From Stenotrophomonas sp. Iso1 (GTDB taxonomy: Bacteria; Pseudomonadota; Gammaproteobacteria; Xanthomonadales; Xanthomonadaceae): a stretch of 64,000 nucleotides of DNA. The translations under genes and the position numbers were made by a program. The notes under the pieces are model-generated. The model was not told where the DNA came from and ran no database searches. It saw only the letters and a program-made list of their open reading frames with translations. The DNA is taken from assembly GCF_027497995.1 (NCBI RefSeq), contig NZ_JAODBT010000005.1, positions 62,001 to 126,000 on the forward strand, given 5' to 3'. Shown piece by piece: positions 43,056 to 51,250 of this stretch; the first letter of the stretch is position 1; each line of letters opens with the position of its first letter.

Positions 43056-43380
43056 GGCGGCCGTTCTGCAGTAGACAGCGGCGCCTCAGGGCGCCGTTGT
43101 TGTGTGCGGCATCGGCATCGGTACCGGCTTCGCTTCCTTGCCTTGCACAAGAGGGCATGAGGCGCTTGATTCGGTGGCCGCTGCACGGCAAAAACTTGCC
43201 TGGAACAATGCCGAGGTAGCTTTCAACTTTCGAGCGCTTATCGGGCGGCACACCAGAAGAGCACAAGCAGTTCTCTTCTCACCCACGCCTGCGGCAAAAG
43301 AGGATTGCAAACCTTTATTTCCCTGACGCCCGGCCGCTAACGAATCAATCCTTCTGCATCCGGCCAAGGCGTCTTTCACC
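43056..43380. other. Intergenic region with terminator-like hairpin
   Basis: About 325 bases without a gene. It contains a hairpin at 43079-43096. Small open frames here are not protein-like. Confidence 0.5.
43079..43096 (+). terminator. Hairpin after the thioredoxin lipoprotein gene
   Basis: CGGCGCC (43079-43085) pairs with GGCGCCG (43090-43096) with a 4-base loop, followed by a short TTGTTGT tract. It is a plausible intrinsic terminator. Confidence 0.55.
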
Positions 43381-44502
43381 ATGCAGCCCGCTGCCAGCAC
43401 TGATTCCAGCACTGACGAATCCCTCGTGCACGATCCCGCCGGGGTTAGCCTGCCGACCGTGGATGAATTGCTGGACGACGCTCCCGCCATTGATGACGCA
43501 TTGCCGGCGCAACCGCATTCACGCCTGCCGCAGGCCGCGGTGCCACCCAACATCATGTTGCAGGCGGCCGTGACGCGGCTGGTGGAGCAGAAGGAACAGG
43601 TCGATCAGCTGGCCCGCAACGGCCTGCTGGCCGGGTTGTTGCCGTCGGAATGGAGCGCATCGCCGGGCAATGAGCTGCGCGCCTTTGTTGCCTCGGTGGT
43701 GCCGTTCGCCTCGGACAGCGCGCGCGGTGAAACCATCGCAGCGCGAGTACCGCTCAAATTCCTGTTGGGACATTCACAGCGCTGGGGCAGGCACGACGTC
43801 GCTGAGCCCAAATCGCTAACGGCCTATCTGGGCAGTGATGATCGCTCGGTCCCCGGCAATGCCGACCTGGCCGAGGTGATGTTGCTGTCACCACTCGGCT
43901 TGGCATGGGCGCATGCAGGGCGCGGCAGAGTGGGCTTTCTGCGCGCAATGGGGGCGGAAACCCTGGCCGCGCGCGTCACCGCCTTGCCGTATCCGGCGGC
44001 GGAACAGTTGGCGTTGTATCTGGCCGATTGCGATGGCGTGGCGCAAGTCTGGTGTGTACTGGACAAGCGCAAGTTGCGCGCGCTGTCGGTGCCGTCACTG
44101 ACGCTGCCGCTACTGTCCGCGTATGGCGTGGGCGCGCCAGAACCCTGGCCGTCGAACTGGCCTGAGCCGGCTGAAGTTGGCGCCGAGTTGGCGCGGCTAC
44201 GCAGCGGAAAGTCCATTGTCGAGGTGGATCTGGTCAGGCTGGTGGACAAAATCGGGCGTGACCGGGCGGGCGAGGCCTGGAGCGGCGCAAGCCTGATGCA
44301 GCTGCACACCTGGGTGCCACGCTGGCGCTTTTTCCTGACCTCGTTCATCGGCCTGCCCGCCGCCTTGCTGCTGATCGCGGCGCTGGCGCTGCCCGGCCGC
44401 GTGGAAGCGGCGGCAGTCGCGGCAGCGCTGGGCTTTGCCGGTGGCGCCATTGCCGCACTGGCCGCGCCGTGGATCTACGCGCGGCGCAAGCACCTGAGCT
44501 GA
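43381..44502 (+). CDS. Conserved-looking hypothetical protein with C-terminal membrane segments
   Basis: A 373-residue protein of unknown family. The first about 50 residues are Asp/Pro/Ala rich and probably unstructured. The central part (about 55-295) is globular with alternating helices (M-L-Q-A-A-V-T-R-L-V-E-Q-K-E-Q). Two C-terminal membrane segments are predicted about 318-368 (L-T-S-F-I-G-L-P-A-A-L-L-L-I-A-A-L and A-A-L-G-F-A-G-G-A-I-A-A-L), then a short basic tail. The topology suggests a cytoplasmic domain tethered at the inner membrane. It is not an operon member; a hairpin GCGTCA/TGACGC (44525-44540) follows. Confidence 0.6.
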   Translation: MQPAASTDSSTDESLVHDPAGVSLPTVDELLDDAPAIDDALPAQPHSRLPQAAVPPNIMLQAAVTRLVEQKEQVDQLARNGLLAGLLPSEWSASPGNELRAFVASVVPFASDSARGETIAARVPLKFLLGHSQRWGRHDVAEPKSLTAYLGSDDRSVPGNADLAEVMLLSPLGLAWAHAGRGRVGFLRAMGAETLAARVTALPYPAAEQLALYLADCDGVAQVWCVLDKRKLRALSVPSLTLPLLSAYGVGAPEPWPSNWPEPAEVGAELARLRSGKSIVEVDLVRLVDKIGRDRAGEAWSGASLMQLHTWVPRWRFFLTSFIGLPAALLLIAALALPGRVEAAAVAAALGFAGGAIAALAAPWIYARRKHLS

Positions 44503-44603
44503 GCAACGCGCCTTCCGTGGAACCGCGTCAGGCGTGACGCTTCATCGGGATGCTTCGGCGGAGCAAGGCTCCGCACTCCCGGTGATGGGCCAGGGTGCCG
44601 GAG

Positions 44604-45098
44604 TCAGCCTTCAGCCATGCGTGATAGACCCGCTTCGGCCAGGCGTGTGATCAAGCGCTCCAGCACCTGTTCCTCTTCCTCGGTCAGCACCGACATCAAG
44701 CGGCGGTCCATCTCGATGACCATCGGCGCGATGGTCTCGTAGACCTCGAACCCGGCCGCCGACAGCGCCAGCACCGAGCGACGGCGGTCGTCCCCGTGTG
44801 TCTCGCGTTTGATGAAACCCCGCTCCAGCAGGCGCGCCACCGCGCGGCTGACGGCCACTTTGTCCATCGCCGTGCGCTCGGACACTTCGCTGGCCGAGGA
44901 GCCCGGATACAGCGCCAGAATGGTGATTACTCGCCATTCGGGAATGGCAAGGCCATAGCGCTCACCATAGAGCCGGGCGATGTTGCCGCTGACCCGGTTG
45001 GACAGGACGCTGATGCGATAGGGCAGGAATTGCTCCAGATCCAACAGGACATTTGAGGCCCGGATGCTGGTGGACTTGCTGTAGTCGGAAGAACTCAT
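44604..45098 (-). CDS. MarR-family transcriptional regulator (likely of the homogentisate pathway)
   Basis: A 164-residue winged-helix regulator. It has I-P-E-W-R-V-I-T-I-L-A-L-Y-P-G-S-S-A-S-E-V-S-E-R and the wing A-V-S-R-A-V-A-R-L-L-E-R-G-F-I-K-R-E-T-H-G-D-D-R-R. It is divergent from hppD with a 129-bp gap that contains a palindrome (45121-45134). The location beside hppD-hmgA suggests it controls tyrosine degradation, as HmgR-type and HpaR-type regulators do in other bacteria (inference). The ATG at 45098 avoids an in-frame upstream extension without family features. Confidence 0.85.
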   Translation of the reverse strand: MSSSDYSKSTSIRASNVLLDLEQFLPYRISVLSNRVSGNIARLYGERYGLAIPEWRVITILALYPGSSASEVSERTAMDKVAVSRAVARLLERGFIKRETHGDDRRRSVLALSAAGFEVYETIAPMVIEMDRRLMSVLTEEEEQVLERLITRLAEAGLSRMAEG

Positions 45099-45120
45099 GC
45101 TGCAGTGCACCTTGATGGTG

Positions 45121-45134
45121 GTTTCATGTGAAAC
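45121..45134. promoter_or_regulatory. Candidate MarR operator between marR-type gene and hppD
   Basis: GTTTCA (45121-45126) and TGAAAC (45129-45134) are perfect dyad arms around TG. The spacing and size fit a MarR-type binding site lying between the two divergent genes, 23 bases from the regulator start and 94 bases from hppD. This is a sequence-based guess. Confidence 0.5.
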
Positions 45135-45227
45135 TATAACCTTCGACACTGATCCGTAAAATTGCGCGGATCTCCCTGTTTTCCTGTCGCCGCCCTTGGG
45201 CGACGGTCACGCTCCCGGAGGCAACCC

Positions 45228-46343
45228 ATGAACACTGAAACCCACGCTGCAACCCACGCACCCAACCTGGGCATGCAGGTCACCACCTTCGAAAACCCGA
45301 TGGGTATTGATGGTTTTGAGTTCGTCGAGTTCGCAGCGCCGGCCGGGCAGGCCGCCCAGCTGCATGCGTACTTCCGAAACATGGGATTCACTGCGGTACT
45401 TCGCCACCGGCAGCGTGCTATTACCGTCTACCGTCAAGGCGGCGTCAACTTTCTCGTGAACGAGGAGCCGGACTCCTTTGCCGCCGACTTCGCCGGCAAG
45501 CACGGCCCGAGTGCCTGCGGCTTCGCCATCCGCTTCCAGAAGCCGGCCGCCGAAGTACTGGCCGCCGCGCTGGGCAATGGTGCCGAGGAAGTCACCCTGC
45601 TGGCCGACTCGCGTGCGGTGCCGGCCCCGGTGATCAAGGGCATCGGCGATTGCATGCTTTACCTGGTGGACCGTTACGGCGACAAGGGCAGCATCTATGA
45701 CGCCGATTACGTGCCGGTGGAAGGTGCCGATCAGAATCCGAAGGGCTTCGGCCTGACCTTCATCGACCACCTCACCCACAACCTCTACCTGGGCAACATG
45801 CAGCAGTGGTCGGACTACTACGAGCGTCTGTTCAACTTCCGCGAGATCCGCTACTTCGACATCAAGGGTGCCAAGACCGGCCTGGTGTCCAAGGCAATGA
45901 CCGCGCCAGACGGCATCGTGCGCATCCCGCTCAATGAGTCGTCCGACCCGAAGAGCCAGATCAACGAATATCTGGACGCGTACAAGGGTGAGGGCATCCA
46001 GCACATCGCCTGTTTCACCGACAACATCTACGACACCGTTGAGGCAATGCGCGAGCAGGGCATTGAATTCCTGGACACGCCGGACAGTTATTTCGACGTG
46101 GTCGATCTGCGCATTCCAGACAACGGCGAAGACGTGCCGCGCCTGCGTCGGAACAAGATCCTGATTGATGCCGACCCGGAAACCAAACAGCGCAAGCTGC
46201 TGCAGATTTTCACCACCAACTGCATTGGCCCGATCTTCTTTGAGATCATCCAGCGCAAGGGCAATGAAGGCTTTGGCGAAGGTAACTTCCAGGCGCTGTT
46301 TGAGAGCATCGAGCGCGACCAGATGAAGCGTGGCGTGCTGTAA
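45228..46343 (+). CDS. hppD: 4-hydroxyphenylpyruvate dioxygenase
   Basis: A 371-residue non-heme iron enzyme that converts 4-hydroxyphenylpyruvate to homogentisate in tyrosine degradation. Iron ligands are His181 (F-I-D-H-L-T-H), His259 (I-Q-H-I-A-C-F-T-D-N) and Glu339 (F-F-E-I-I-Q-R-K-G), in the usual VOC-type spacing. GGAGG 5-6 bases before the ATG supports the start. It is the first gene of the Tyr pathway here, followed by hmgA. Confidence 0.96.
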   Translation: MNTETHAATHAPNLGMQVTTFENPMGIDGFEFVEFAAPAGQAAQLHAYFRNMGFTAVLRHRQRAITVYRQGGVNFLVNEEPDSFAADFAGKHGPSACGFAIRFQKPAAEVLAAALGNGAEEVTLLADSRAVPAPVIKGIGDCMLYLVDRYGDKGSIYDADYVPVEGADQNPKGFGLTFIDHLTHNLYLGNMQQWSDYYERLFNFREIRYFDIKGAKTGLVSKAMTAPDGIVRIPLNESSDPKSQINEYLDAYKGEGIQHIACFTDNIYDTVEAMREQGIEFLDTPDSYFDVVDLRIPDNGEDVPRLRRNKILIDADPETKQRKLLQIFTTNCIGPIFFEIIQRKGNEGFGEGNFQALFESIERDQMKRGVL

Positions 46344-46366
46344 GACGTAACGGGCTGTAGGACCAT

Positions 46367-46391
46367 GCCCCTCTCCCGCAAGGAGAGGGGC
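46367..46391. repeat. Repeat-type hairpin between hppD and hmgA
   Basis: GCCCCTCTCC (46367-46376) pairs with GGAGAGGGGC (46382-46391) around CGCAA, followed by TTTAAAA. It is closely related to the hairpin at 25862-25888. In this place it may attenuate read-through from hppD to hmgA. Confidence 0.65.
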
Positions 46392-46423
46392 TTTAAAAAG
46401 CAAAATACAGGCAGGCAACCAGC

Positions 46424-47722
46424 ATGGTCAGCAACGGTTATCAATCTGGCTTCGGCAATGAGTTCGCGACCGAGGCCGTGCCCGGCACCTTGCCGGTGGG
46501 GCGCAACTCGCCGCAACGCGTCGCGCATGGTCTGTATGCCGAGCAGCTGACCGGTACCGCGTTCACCGCGCCGCGCGGTAGCAATCGCCGCAGCTGGCTG
46601 TACCGTATTCGTCCGGCGGTGATGCACGGCGAGTTCACGCCGTTCGAGCAACCGCAACTACACAGCAATTTCAGCCACGCCGCAGTGTCGCCCAACCAGC
46701 TGCGCTGGGATCCACTGCCGCTGCCCACCGCGCCTACCGATTTCATCGAAGGCCTGTACACCATGGGCGGCAATGGCGGGCCCGAGGCGCATGCCGGTGC
46801 TGGCATCCACCTGTACGCGGCCAATGCCGACATGCGCGGCCGCTACTTTTACAACGCCGATGGCGAACTGCTGATCGTGCCGCAGCTCGGTCGCCTGCGT
46901 CTGCGCACCGAGATGGGTGTGATCGATATCGAACCGCAGCAGATTGCGGTGATCCCGCGCGGCGTGCGCTTTGCTGTCGATCTGCCGGATGGGCAGGCGC
47001 GTGGCTATGTGTGTGAGAACTTCGGCGCGCTGCTCAAGCTGCCCGATCTGGGGCCGATCGGCAGCAACGGTCTGGCCAATCCGCGTGATTTTGAAACGCC
47101 GGTTGCCGCTTACGAAAACCTGGAAGGCCAGTTCGAGCTGGTCGCCAAGTTCCACGGCCGGCTGTGGCGTGCGGACATCAATCACTCGCCATTGGATGTG
47201 GTGGGTTGGCATGGCAACTTCGCGCCGTATCGTTACGACCTGCGTCACTTCAACGCCATCGGTTCGATCAGCCATGACCACCCGGATCCGTCGATCTTCC
47301 TGGTGCTGCATTCGGCCAGCGACACGCCCGGTACCAGCAATCTGGATTTCGTAATCTTCCCGCCGCGTTGGCTGGTGGCGCAGAACACGTTCCGGCCGCC
47401 GTGGTTCCACCGCAATATCGCCAGCGAGTTCATGGGCCTGATCCACGGCGCTTACGACGCCAAGGCCGAAGGCTTCGTGCCCGGTGGCGCGTCGCTGCAC
47501 AACTGCATGAGCGGCCACGGACCGGATGCGGCCACCTTCGACAAGGCGTCCAACGCGGACTTGTCCAAGCCGGACGTGATCACCGAAACCATGGCGTTCA
47601 TGTTCGAGACGCGCGGGGTGATCTGCCCGACCGAGCAGGCCATCGCTGCCACGCATCGCCAGCGTGGCTACCAGGCCTGCTGGAGTGGCCTGCGCGACAA
47701 CTTCACGCCGCCCAAGGGGTGA
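46424..47722 (+). CDS. hmgA: Homogentisate 1,2-dioxygenase
   Basis: A 432-residue iron dioxygenase that opens the homogentisate ring to maleylacetoacetate. Recognisable family sequence: [11 protein letters not shown] near the start; [19 protein letters not shown]; and [17 protein letters not shown] with the metal-binding His residues. It acts on the HppD product. The later steps (maleylacetoacetate isomerase, fumarylacetoacetase) are not nearby. A stop-to-stop junction with the convergent next gene (47720-47725) leaves no intergenic bases. Confidence 0.96.
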   Translation: MVSNGYQSGFGNEFATEAVPGTLPVGRNSPQRVAHGLYAEQLTGTAFTAPRGSNRRSWLYRIRPAVMHGEFTPFEQPQLHSNFSHAAVSPNQLRWDPLPLPTAPTDFIEGLYTMGGNGGPEAHAGAGIHLYAANADMRGRYFYNADGELLIVPQLGRLRLRTEMGVIDIEPQQIAVIPRGVRFAVDLPDGQARGYVCENFGALLKLPDLGPIGSNGLANPRDFETPVAAYENLEGQFELVAKFHGRLWRADINHSPLDVVGWHGNFAPYRYDLRHFNAIGSISHDHPDPSIFLVLHSASDTPGTSNLDFVIFPPRWLVAQNTFRPPWFHRNIASEFMGLIHGAYDAKAEGFVPGGASLHNCMSGHGPDAATFDKASNADLSKPDVITETMAFMFETRGVICPTEQAIAATHRQRGYQACWSGLRDNFTPPKG

Positions 47723-48235
47723 TCAAACCGGCAGCGGTGCGTTATCGAGCACCGCTGCCAGATGCGCCTCAGGCAATACTTCCTGCAGGCGCCCGCGTAC
47801 ACGCTGCGCGTAGCCCTCGGAAGTCAGGGCCGGCAGGTGTGCCAGTGCCAGCTGCAGCGCATTGATGGTGTCCTCTTCCTCGCGCGTGGCCTGCAATACG
47901 CGATGCAACTGCGCAGCGGTCGGGTTGCGTTGCAGCGCCAGGATGTCCAGCACGTAGATGCGTGCGGCCACCATCGAGCGGCGGCGCTCGACCGGGGGCG
48001 CTGGGGTTGCCACCGTCGCAACGAGCGGCGCGGTACTAGCGTCATCGGTATCCAGGTAACCGCTGCGCTGCAGTTGTGTGATCAGCGTGGGAGCATCGGT
48101 GCCCAGCAGCACGCTCAGTTCGGCGAGGCTGCGCTTGCCGTCGCACAGGATCAGCGCGCGCCGCTGGCGTAGGTCCAGCGGGGCCCGGTGGGCTTGGAGC
48201 ACGGTATGAGCGAGTTCGGTCTTGCGCGGATGCAT
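47723..48235 (-). CDS. Hypothetical protein, winged-helix-like N-terminus
   Basis: A 170-residue soluble protein. Residues 20-65 read L-D-L-R-Q-R-R-A-L-I-L-C-D-G-K-R-S-L-A-E-L-S-V-L-L, then T-L-I-T-Q-L-Q-R-S-G-Y-L, similar to the helix-turn-helix part of response-type regulators and to small DNA-binding domains in Xanthomonadaceae, followed by a Thr/Ala/Pro linker and a helical C-terminal half. No receiver or effector domain is visible. It ends directly at the hmgA stop from the opposite strand. Role unknown. Confidence 0.65.
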   Translation of the reverse strand: MHPRKTELAHTVLQAHRAPLDLRQRRALILCDGKRSLAELSVLLGTDAPTLITQLQRSGYLDTDDASTAPLVATVATPAPPVERRRSMVAARIYVLDILALQRNPTAAQLHRVLQATREEEDTINALQLALAHLPALTSEGYAQRVRGRLQEVLPEAHLAAVLDNAPLPV

Positions 48236-48360
48236 GATCGGACGAGGCGACAGCGCGGGGGCCCCAGCCTGCTGGGCGCAGGTGAAAGCACGATGACAAC
48301 TGGCACGCCAACGACAGGGTTGTGGTTAGACTCGGCCCGGTTTCCCTCTGGAGTCGCCGC

Positions 48361-48951
48361 ATGACCCGCACCGCACTGTCCTTGACCGTATTGGTTGCCC
48401 TGCTGGCCGCGTGCAACCGCACGCCAGAGCCCGTCGCTGCGCCGCAGACGGCACCGGCTCCTGAGGCCGCTCCCGCTCCGGCGCCCGCCGCCGGGACCGT
48501 CGCCACAAGTGATGCTGATTGGCAAGGCTATGGCCCCGCACAGCTGGGTGTGGATGCCGAACAACTGGTCACGGCATGGGGCTCGGAGTTGCAGGGCGAT
48601 GCTGCGGCCGATGGCGGCTGCTATTACCTGCAACCGGTCGGGCAGGGCGAGGGCGGCGTGGCCTTCATGATCGAGTCCGGGCATTTCGTTCGCTACGACC
48701 TGCGCACGGCCGACATCGCAGCGCCGGGGGGCGGCAAGGTGGGGCTGGATCTGGCACAGCTGCAGGCGCTGTATCCGCAGGCGGAGGCGCCGCAGCCGCA
48801 TAAGTACGTGGAAGGCGGCAAAGTGCTGCGCGTGCCGGCAGCCGATGGCAGCCGGGGCGTGCTGGTGTTCGAGCTGGGCGCCGACGGCAAGGCCAGCGCA
48901 TGGCGGGTGGGCGTGCCACCGCAGGTGGACTACGTCGAAGGCTGCGGCTGA
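48361..48951 (+). CDS. Predicted lipoprotein, unknown function
   Basis: A 196-residue exported lipoprotein with the lipobox L-L-A-A-C near residue 18, then a Pro/Ala-rich tether (about 22-47) and a beta-rich C-terminal domain with G-Y-G-P-A-Q-L-G-V-D, G-C-Y-Y-L-Q-P-V near 85 and a terminal Cys (E-G-C-G) that could pair with Cys in G-G-C-Y. The lectin-like or regulatory role of such lipoproteins is not established. Start 48361 fixed by the signal sequence. Confidence 0.75.
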   Translation: MTRTALSLTVLVALLAACNRTPEPVAAPQTAPAPEAAPAPAPAAGTVATSDADWQGYGPAQLGVDAEQLVTAWGSELQGDAAADGGCYYLQPVGQGEGGVAFMIESGHFVRYDLRTADIAAPGGGKVGLDLAQLQALYPQAEAPQPHKYVEGGKVLRVPAADGSRGVLVFELGADGKASAWRVGVPPQVDYVEGCG

Positions 48952-49024
48952 TACGCTTTGCCAGACCCATTCTGGTGCGACGTGATCAAGACGTTCGTGC
49001 CGCCGTCGCCGGGAGAGACGTGTG

Positions 49025-49975
49025 ATGTTTGAAGCAATCGTGTGGTTTGTTCTGGGGCTGGTACTGCTGGCGTTGGGCGGTGACTCCATCGTCAAGGCGG
49101 CCTCGGGTCTGGCACAACGCTTCGGCGCTTCGCCCTTCGTCGCCGGCCTGCTGCTGGTGGCGTTCGGCACGTCACTGCCGGAGCTGGTGGTCAATGTGCG
49201 CGCGTTTGCCGTGGGGGCGCAGGAGTTGGCGCTGGGCAACGCGGTAGGCAGCAACATCGTCAACGTCGGCCTGACCCTGGCCCTGGCGGCAATGGCTTAC
49301 CCGCTGGTGGTACGTACGCGGCTGTTGTCGCCCTTGCTGGTGTTGCTGGCGGTGGCGTCGCTGGCGTTGATCGTGTTTGGCCTGGACGGCGCCATCAGCC
49401 GCATTGAAGGCATCGTGTTGCTGCTGGGCTTTGTCGCCGTGCTGGCGTTCCTGTTGTCGCGTGCGCGCCGCGAACCGGTCGAACTGCAGGAAAGTATTGC
49501 CAACTACGCCACAACCCGCACCGTGCTCGGGTTGAACATCATTCGCTTGATCATTGCCGCCGTGGTGCTGTATTACGGCGCGCGCTGGGTGGTGCAGGCC
49601 GCACCGGTAATCGGTGCCGGCTGGGGCATGTCGCCGTTGCTGGCGGGTTTGTTGCCGGTGGCCATCGGCACCGCACTGCCGGAGATGGCTGCGGCCATCG
49701 CGGCGGCACGTCGTGGCCAGGGCGACATGGTGGTGGGCCACGTGATTGGTTCAAGCCTGTTCAATCTGCTGGTGGTGGTGGGGGGCATGGCGGCGCTGCG
49801 GCCGATGCCGTTGCCGGCCTCGTTCGTGCGGCTGGAACTGCCGGCGGCCATCGTCTTTGTACTGATGCTGTACCCGATGCTGCGCGGCGATTTGAAGATC
49901 ACCCGTGGCGAAGGCGGCGTGTTGTTCGTCGCGTTCCTGGCATGGGTTGGCCTGGAGTTGGCGCTGCTGTATTGA
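49025..49975 (+). CDS. Calcium/sodium antiporter, CaCA family (YrbG-like)
   Basis: A 316-residue inner-membrane protein with about ten helices. The two alpha-repeats are obvious: G-T-S-L-P-E-L-V-V-N near residue 55 and G-T-A-L-P-E-M-A-A-A near residue 215, each with the ion-coupling Glu, and G-N-A-V-G-S-N-I-V-N and G-H-V-I-G-S-S-L-F-N follow them. This doubled pattern is diagnostic of the Ca/Na and K-independent CaCA exchangers. The ATG at 49025 is preferred over the GTG just before it. It exports calcium; exact ion specificity is not certain. Confidence 0.92.
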   Translation: MFEAIVWFVLGLVLLALGGDSIVKAASGLAQRFGASPFVAGLLLVAFGTSLPELVVNVRAFAVGAQELALGNAVGSNIVNVGLTLALAAMAYPLVVRTRLLSPLLVLLAVASLALIVFGLDGAISRIEGIVLLLGFVAVLAFLLSRARREPVELQESIANYATTRTVLGLNIIRLIIAAVVLYYGARWVVQAAPVIGAGWGMSPLLAGLLPVAIGTALPEMAAAIAAARRGQGDMVVGHVIGSSLFNLLVVVGGMAALRPMPLPASFVRLELPAAIVFVLMLYPMLRGDLKITRGEGGVLFVAFLAWVGLELALLY

Positions 49976-50115
49976 GCGCAGCGGCGATGGCCTGCATTGT
50001 GAAGCCATCGAGGTACTTGCCCTCGTGGCTGGCTGCCTTTAGACGAATTCAGCTGTTTTGAAAGGGCGCATGCTGCGCGGCTTAAGCCGCTCCCAAGGCA
50101 GACGCCTGCGCAGCA

Positions 50116-50466
50116 TCAGGGCTGCGGCGGGTCCGCTTCGGCGCTCTTTTTGGTCGGTGGCTCGGGCCGGCTTTCCATCATCAGCGACAGCGCGGCCTTG
50201 GCCATCAGGTGGGCGCTGATCGGTGCGGTGATGAACAGGAATACGGTGATCAGCAGTTCGCGTGGCTGCGGGTCCACGCCCAGGAAGATGTGGTACGCCA
50301 CCGAGCACACCAGCACGCAGCCCACGCCCAGCGTGCTGGCCTTGGTTGGTGCATGCAGGCGCTTGAAGAAATCGGAAAAGCGCACCAGCCCCAGTGCGCC
50401 GACCAGGATGAAGAAGCAGCCGAACACGAGCAGTGCCGACAACGCAATCTGCAGGAAAGTAATCAT
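50116..50466 (-). CDS. mrpG: Monovalent cation/proton antiporter subunit G
   Basis: A 116-residue membrane protein with three helices; L-V-G-A-L-G-L-V-R-F-S-D-F-F-K-R-L-H-A-P-T-K-A is the hallmark MnhG/PhaG segment. Last gene of the group-2 Mrp operon; its start overlaps the mrpF stop by four bases. The long C-terminal tail (P-T-K-K-S-A-E-A-D-P) is unusual but plausible. It is needed for assembly and activity of the complex. Confidence 0.92.
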   Translation of the reverse strand: MITFLQIALSALLVFGCFFILVGALGLVRFSDFFKRLHAPTKASTLGVGCVLVCSVAYHIFLGVDPQPRELLITVFLFITAPISAHLMAKAALSLMMESRPEPPTKKSAEADPPQP

Positions 50467-50747
50467 TCGACGATGTCCCGACGCAGCACATATTTGCTCA
50501 GCACCACCGTGCTGCCGAAACCGAGCATGGCGATCACCAGCGCTGCCTCAAAGTAGATGGCCGAATCCAGATACAGGCCAAACAACATCAGCTCGGCGAT
50601 AGCGGTGATGGACAGCGTATCCAGCGCAAGGATGCGGTCGGGCACGGTCGGGCCGCGCAGCAGGCGCCACAGCGACAGCAGCATCGCCACACCAACCACA
50701 TGCATGCACACCACTACGGTGGTTTCAAAAATCTCGTATCCGTTCAC
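50463..50747 (-). CDS. mrpF: Monovalent cation/proton antiporter subunit F
   Basis: A 94-residue protein with three helices. The core L-W-R-L-L-R-G-P-T-V-P-D-R-I-L-A-L-D is the MnhF/PhaF signature (conserved R-G-P-T-x2-D-R). Start and stop overlap mrpE and mrpG respectively by four bases, so it is translationally coupled. It is small, within the normal family size. Confidence 0.93.
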   Translation of the reverse strand: MNGYEIFETTVVVCMHVVGVAMLLSLWRLLRGPTVPDRILALDTLSITAIAELMLFGLYLDSAIYFEAALVIAMLGFGSTVVLSKYVLRRDIVE

Positions 50748-51250
50748 GGGAAAATCTCCATCAGCGGCGCTTCGTAGCGGGCCTTGATCTCGGCAATCAG
50801 GCTGTCGGCGTCCTCAAGGTGCAGCACGTGCACCAGCAGGTGGCGACGGTCCTCGGACAGGGCGGCCGATACCGTGCCCGGCGTCAGGGTAATGAAACTG
50901 GTCAGCGCGGCGATGCCGTGGATGTTGTCGATATCCAGCGGCACCCAGACGAAGCCGGGCTTGAGTTTGCGTTCTGGGCCGAGCACCTGCATGGCCACGC
51001 GGATGTTGGACAGCAGAATGTCCCACAGCACCACGAACAACAATTTTGGTACGGGACGCAAAGTGCCGAGACTGGCGAACTCACGGTCCAGCCGCGTCGC
51101 AAACAGCGGGATCACCAAGCCCAGCAGCAGGCCCAGAACGAACTGGCCCAGGTCGAAGCTGGAGGACATCACCATCCAGAACAGCACCACGGTGATGGAC
51201 AGGGCTGGCGACGGGAACAGCCGGCGCAGCAGAGGGCGGCGTGTACTCAT
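50744..51250 (-). CDS. mrpE: Monovalent cation/proton antiporter subunit E
   Basis: A 168-residue protein with two to three N-terminal membrane helices and a cytoplasmic domain containing I-A-A-L-T-S-F-I-T-L-T-P-G-T-V-S, the best-known stretch of MnhE/PhaE. The four-base overlaps with mrpD and mrpF indicate coupled translation. Its start lies inside the mrpD stop. Confidence 0.93.
   Translation of the reverse strand: MSTRRPLLRRLFPSPALSITVVLFWMVMSSSFDLGQFVLGLLLGLVIPLFATRLDREFASLGTLRPVPKLLFVVLWDILLSNIRVAMQVLGPERKLKPGFVWVPLDIDNIHGIAALTSFITLTPGTVSAALSEDRRHLLVHVLHLEDADSLIAEIKARYEAPLMEIFP

Noticed and set aside
50039..50491. Minus-strand frame of 150 codons overlapping mrpG and mrpF
   Set aside because: It runs in another frame over the well-supported mrpG gene and has no membrane-protein character.
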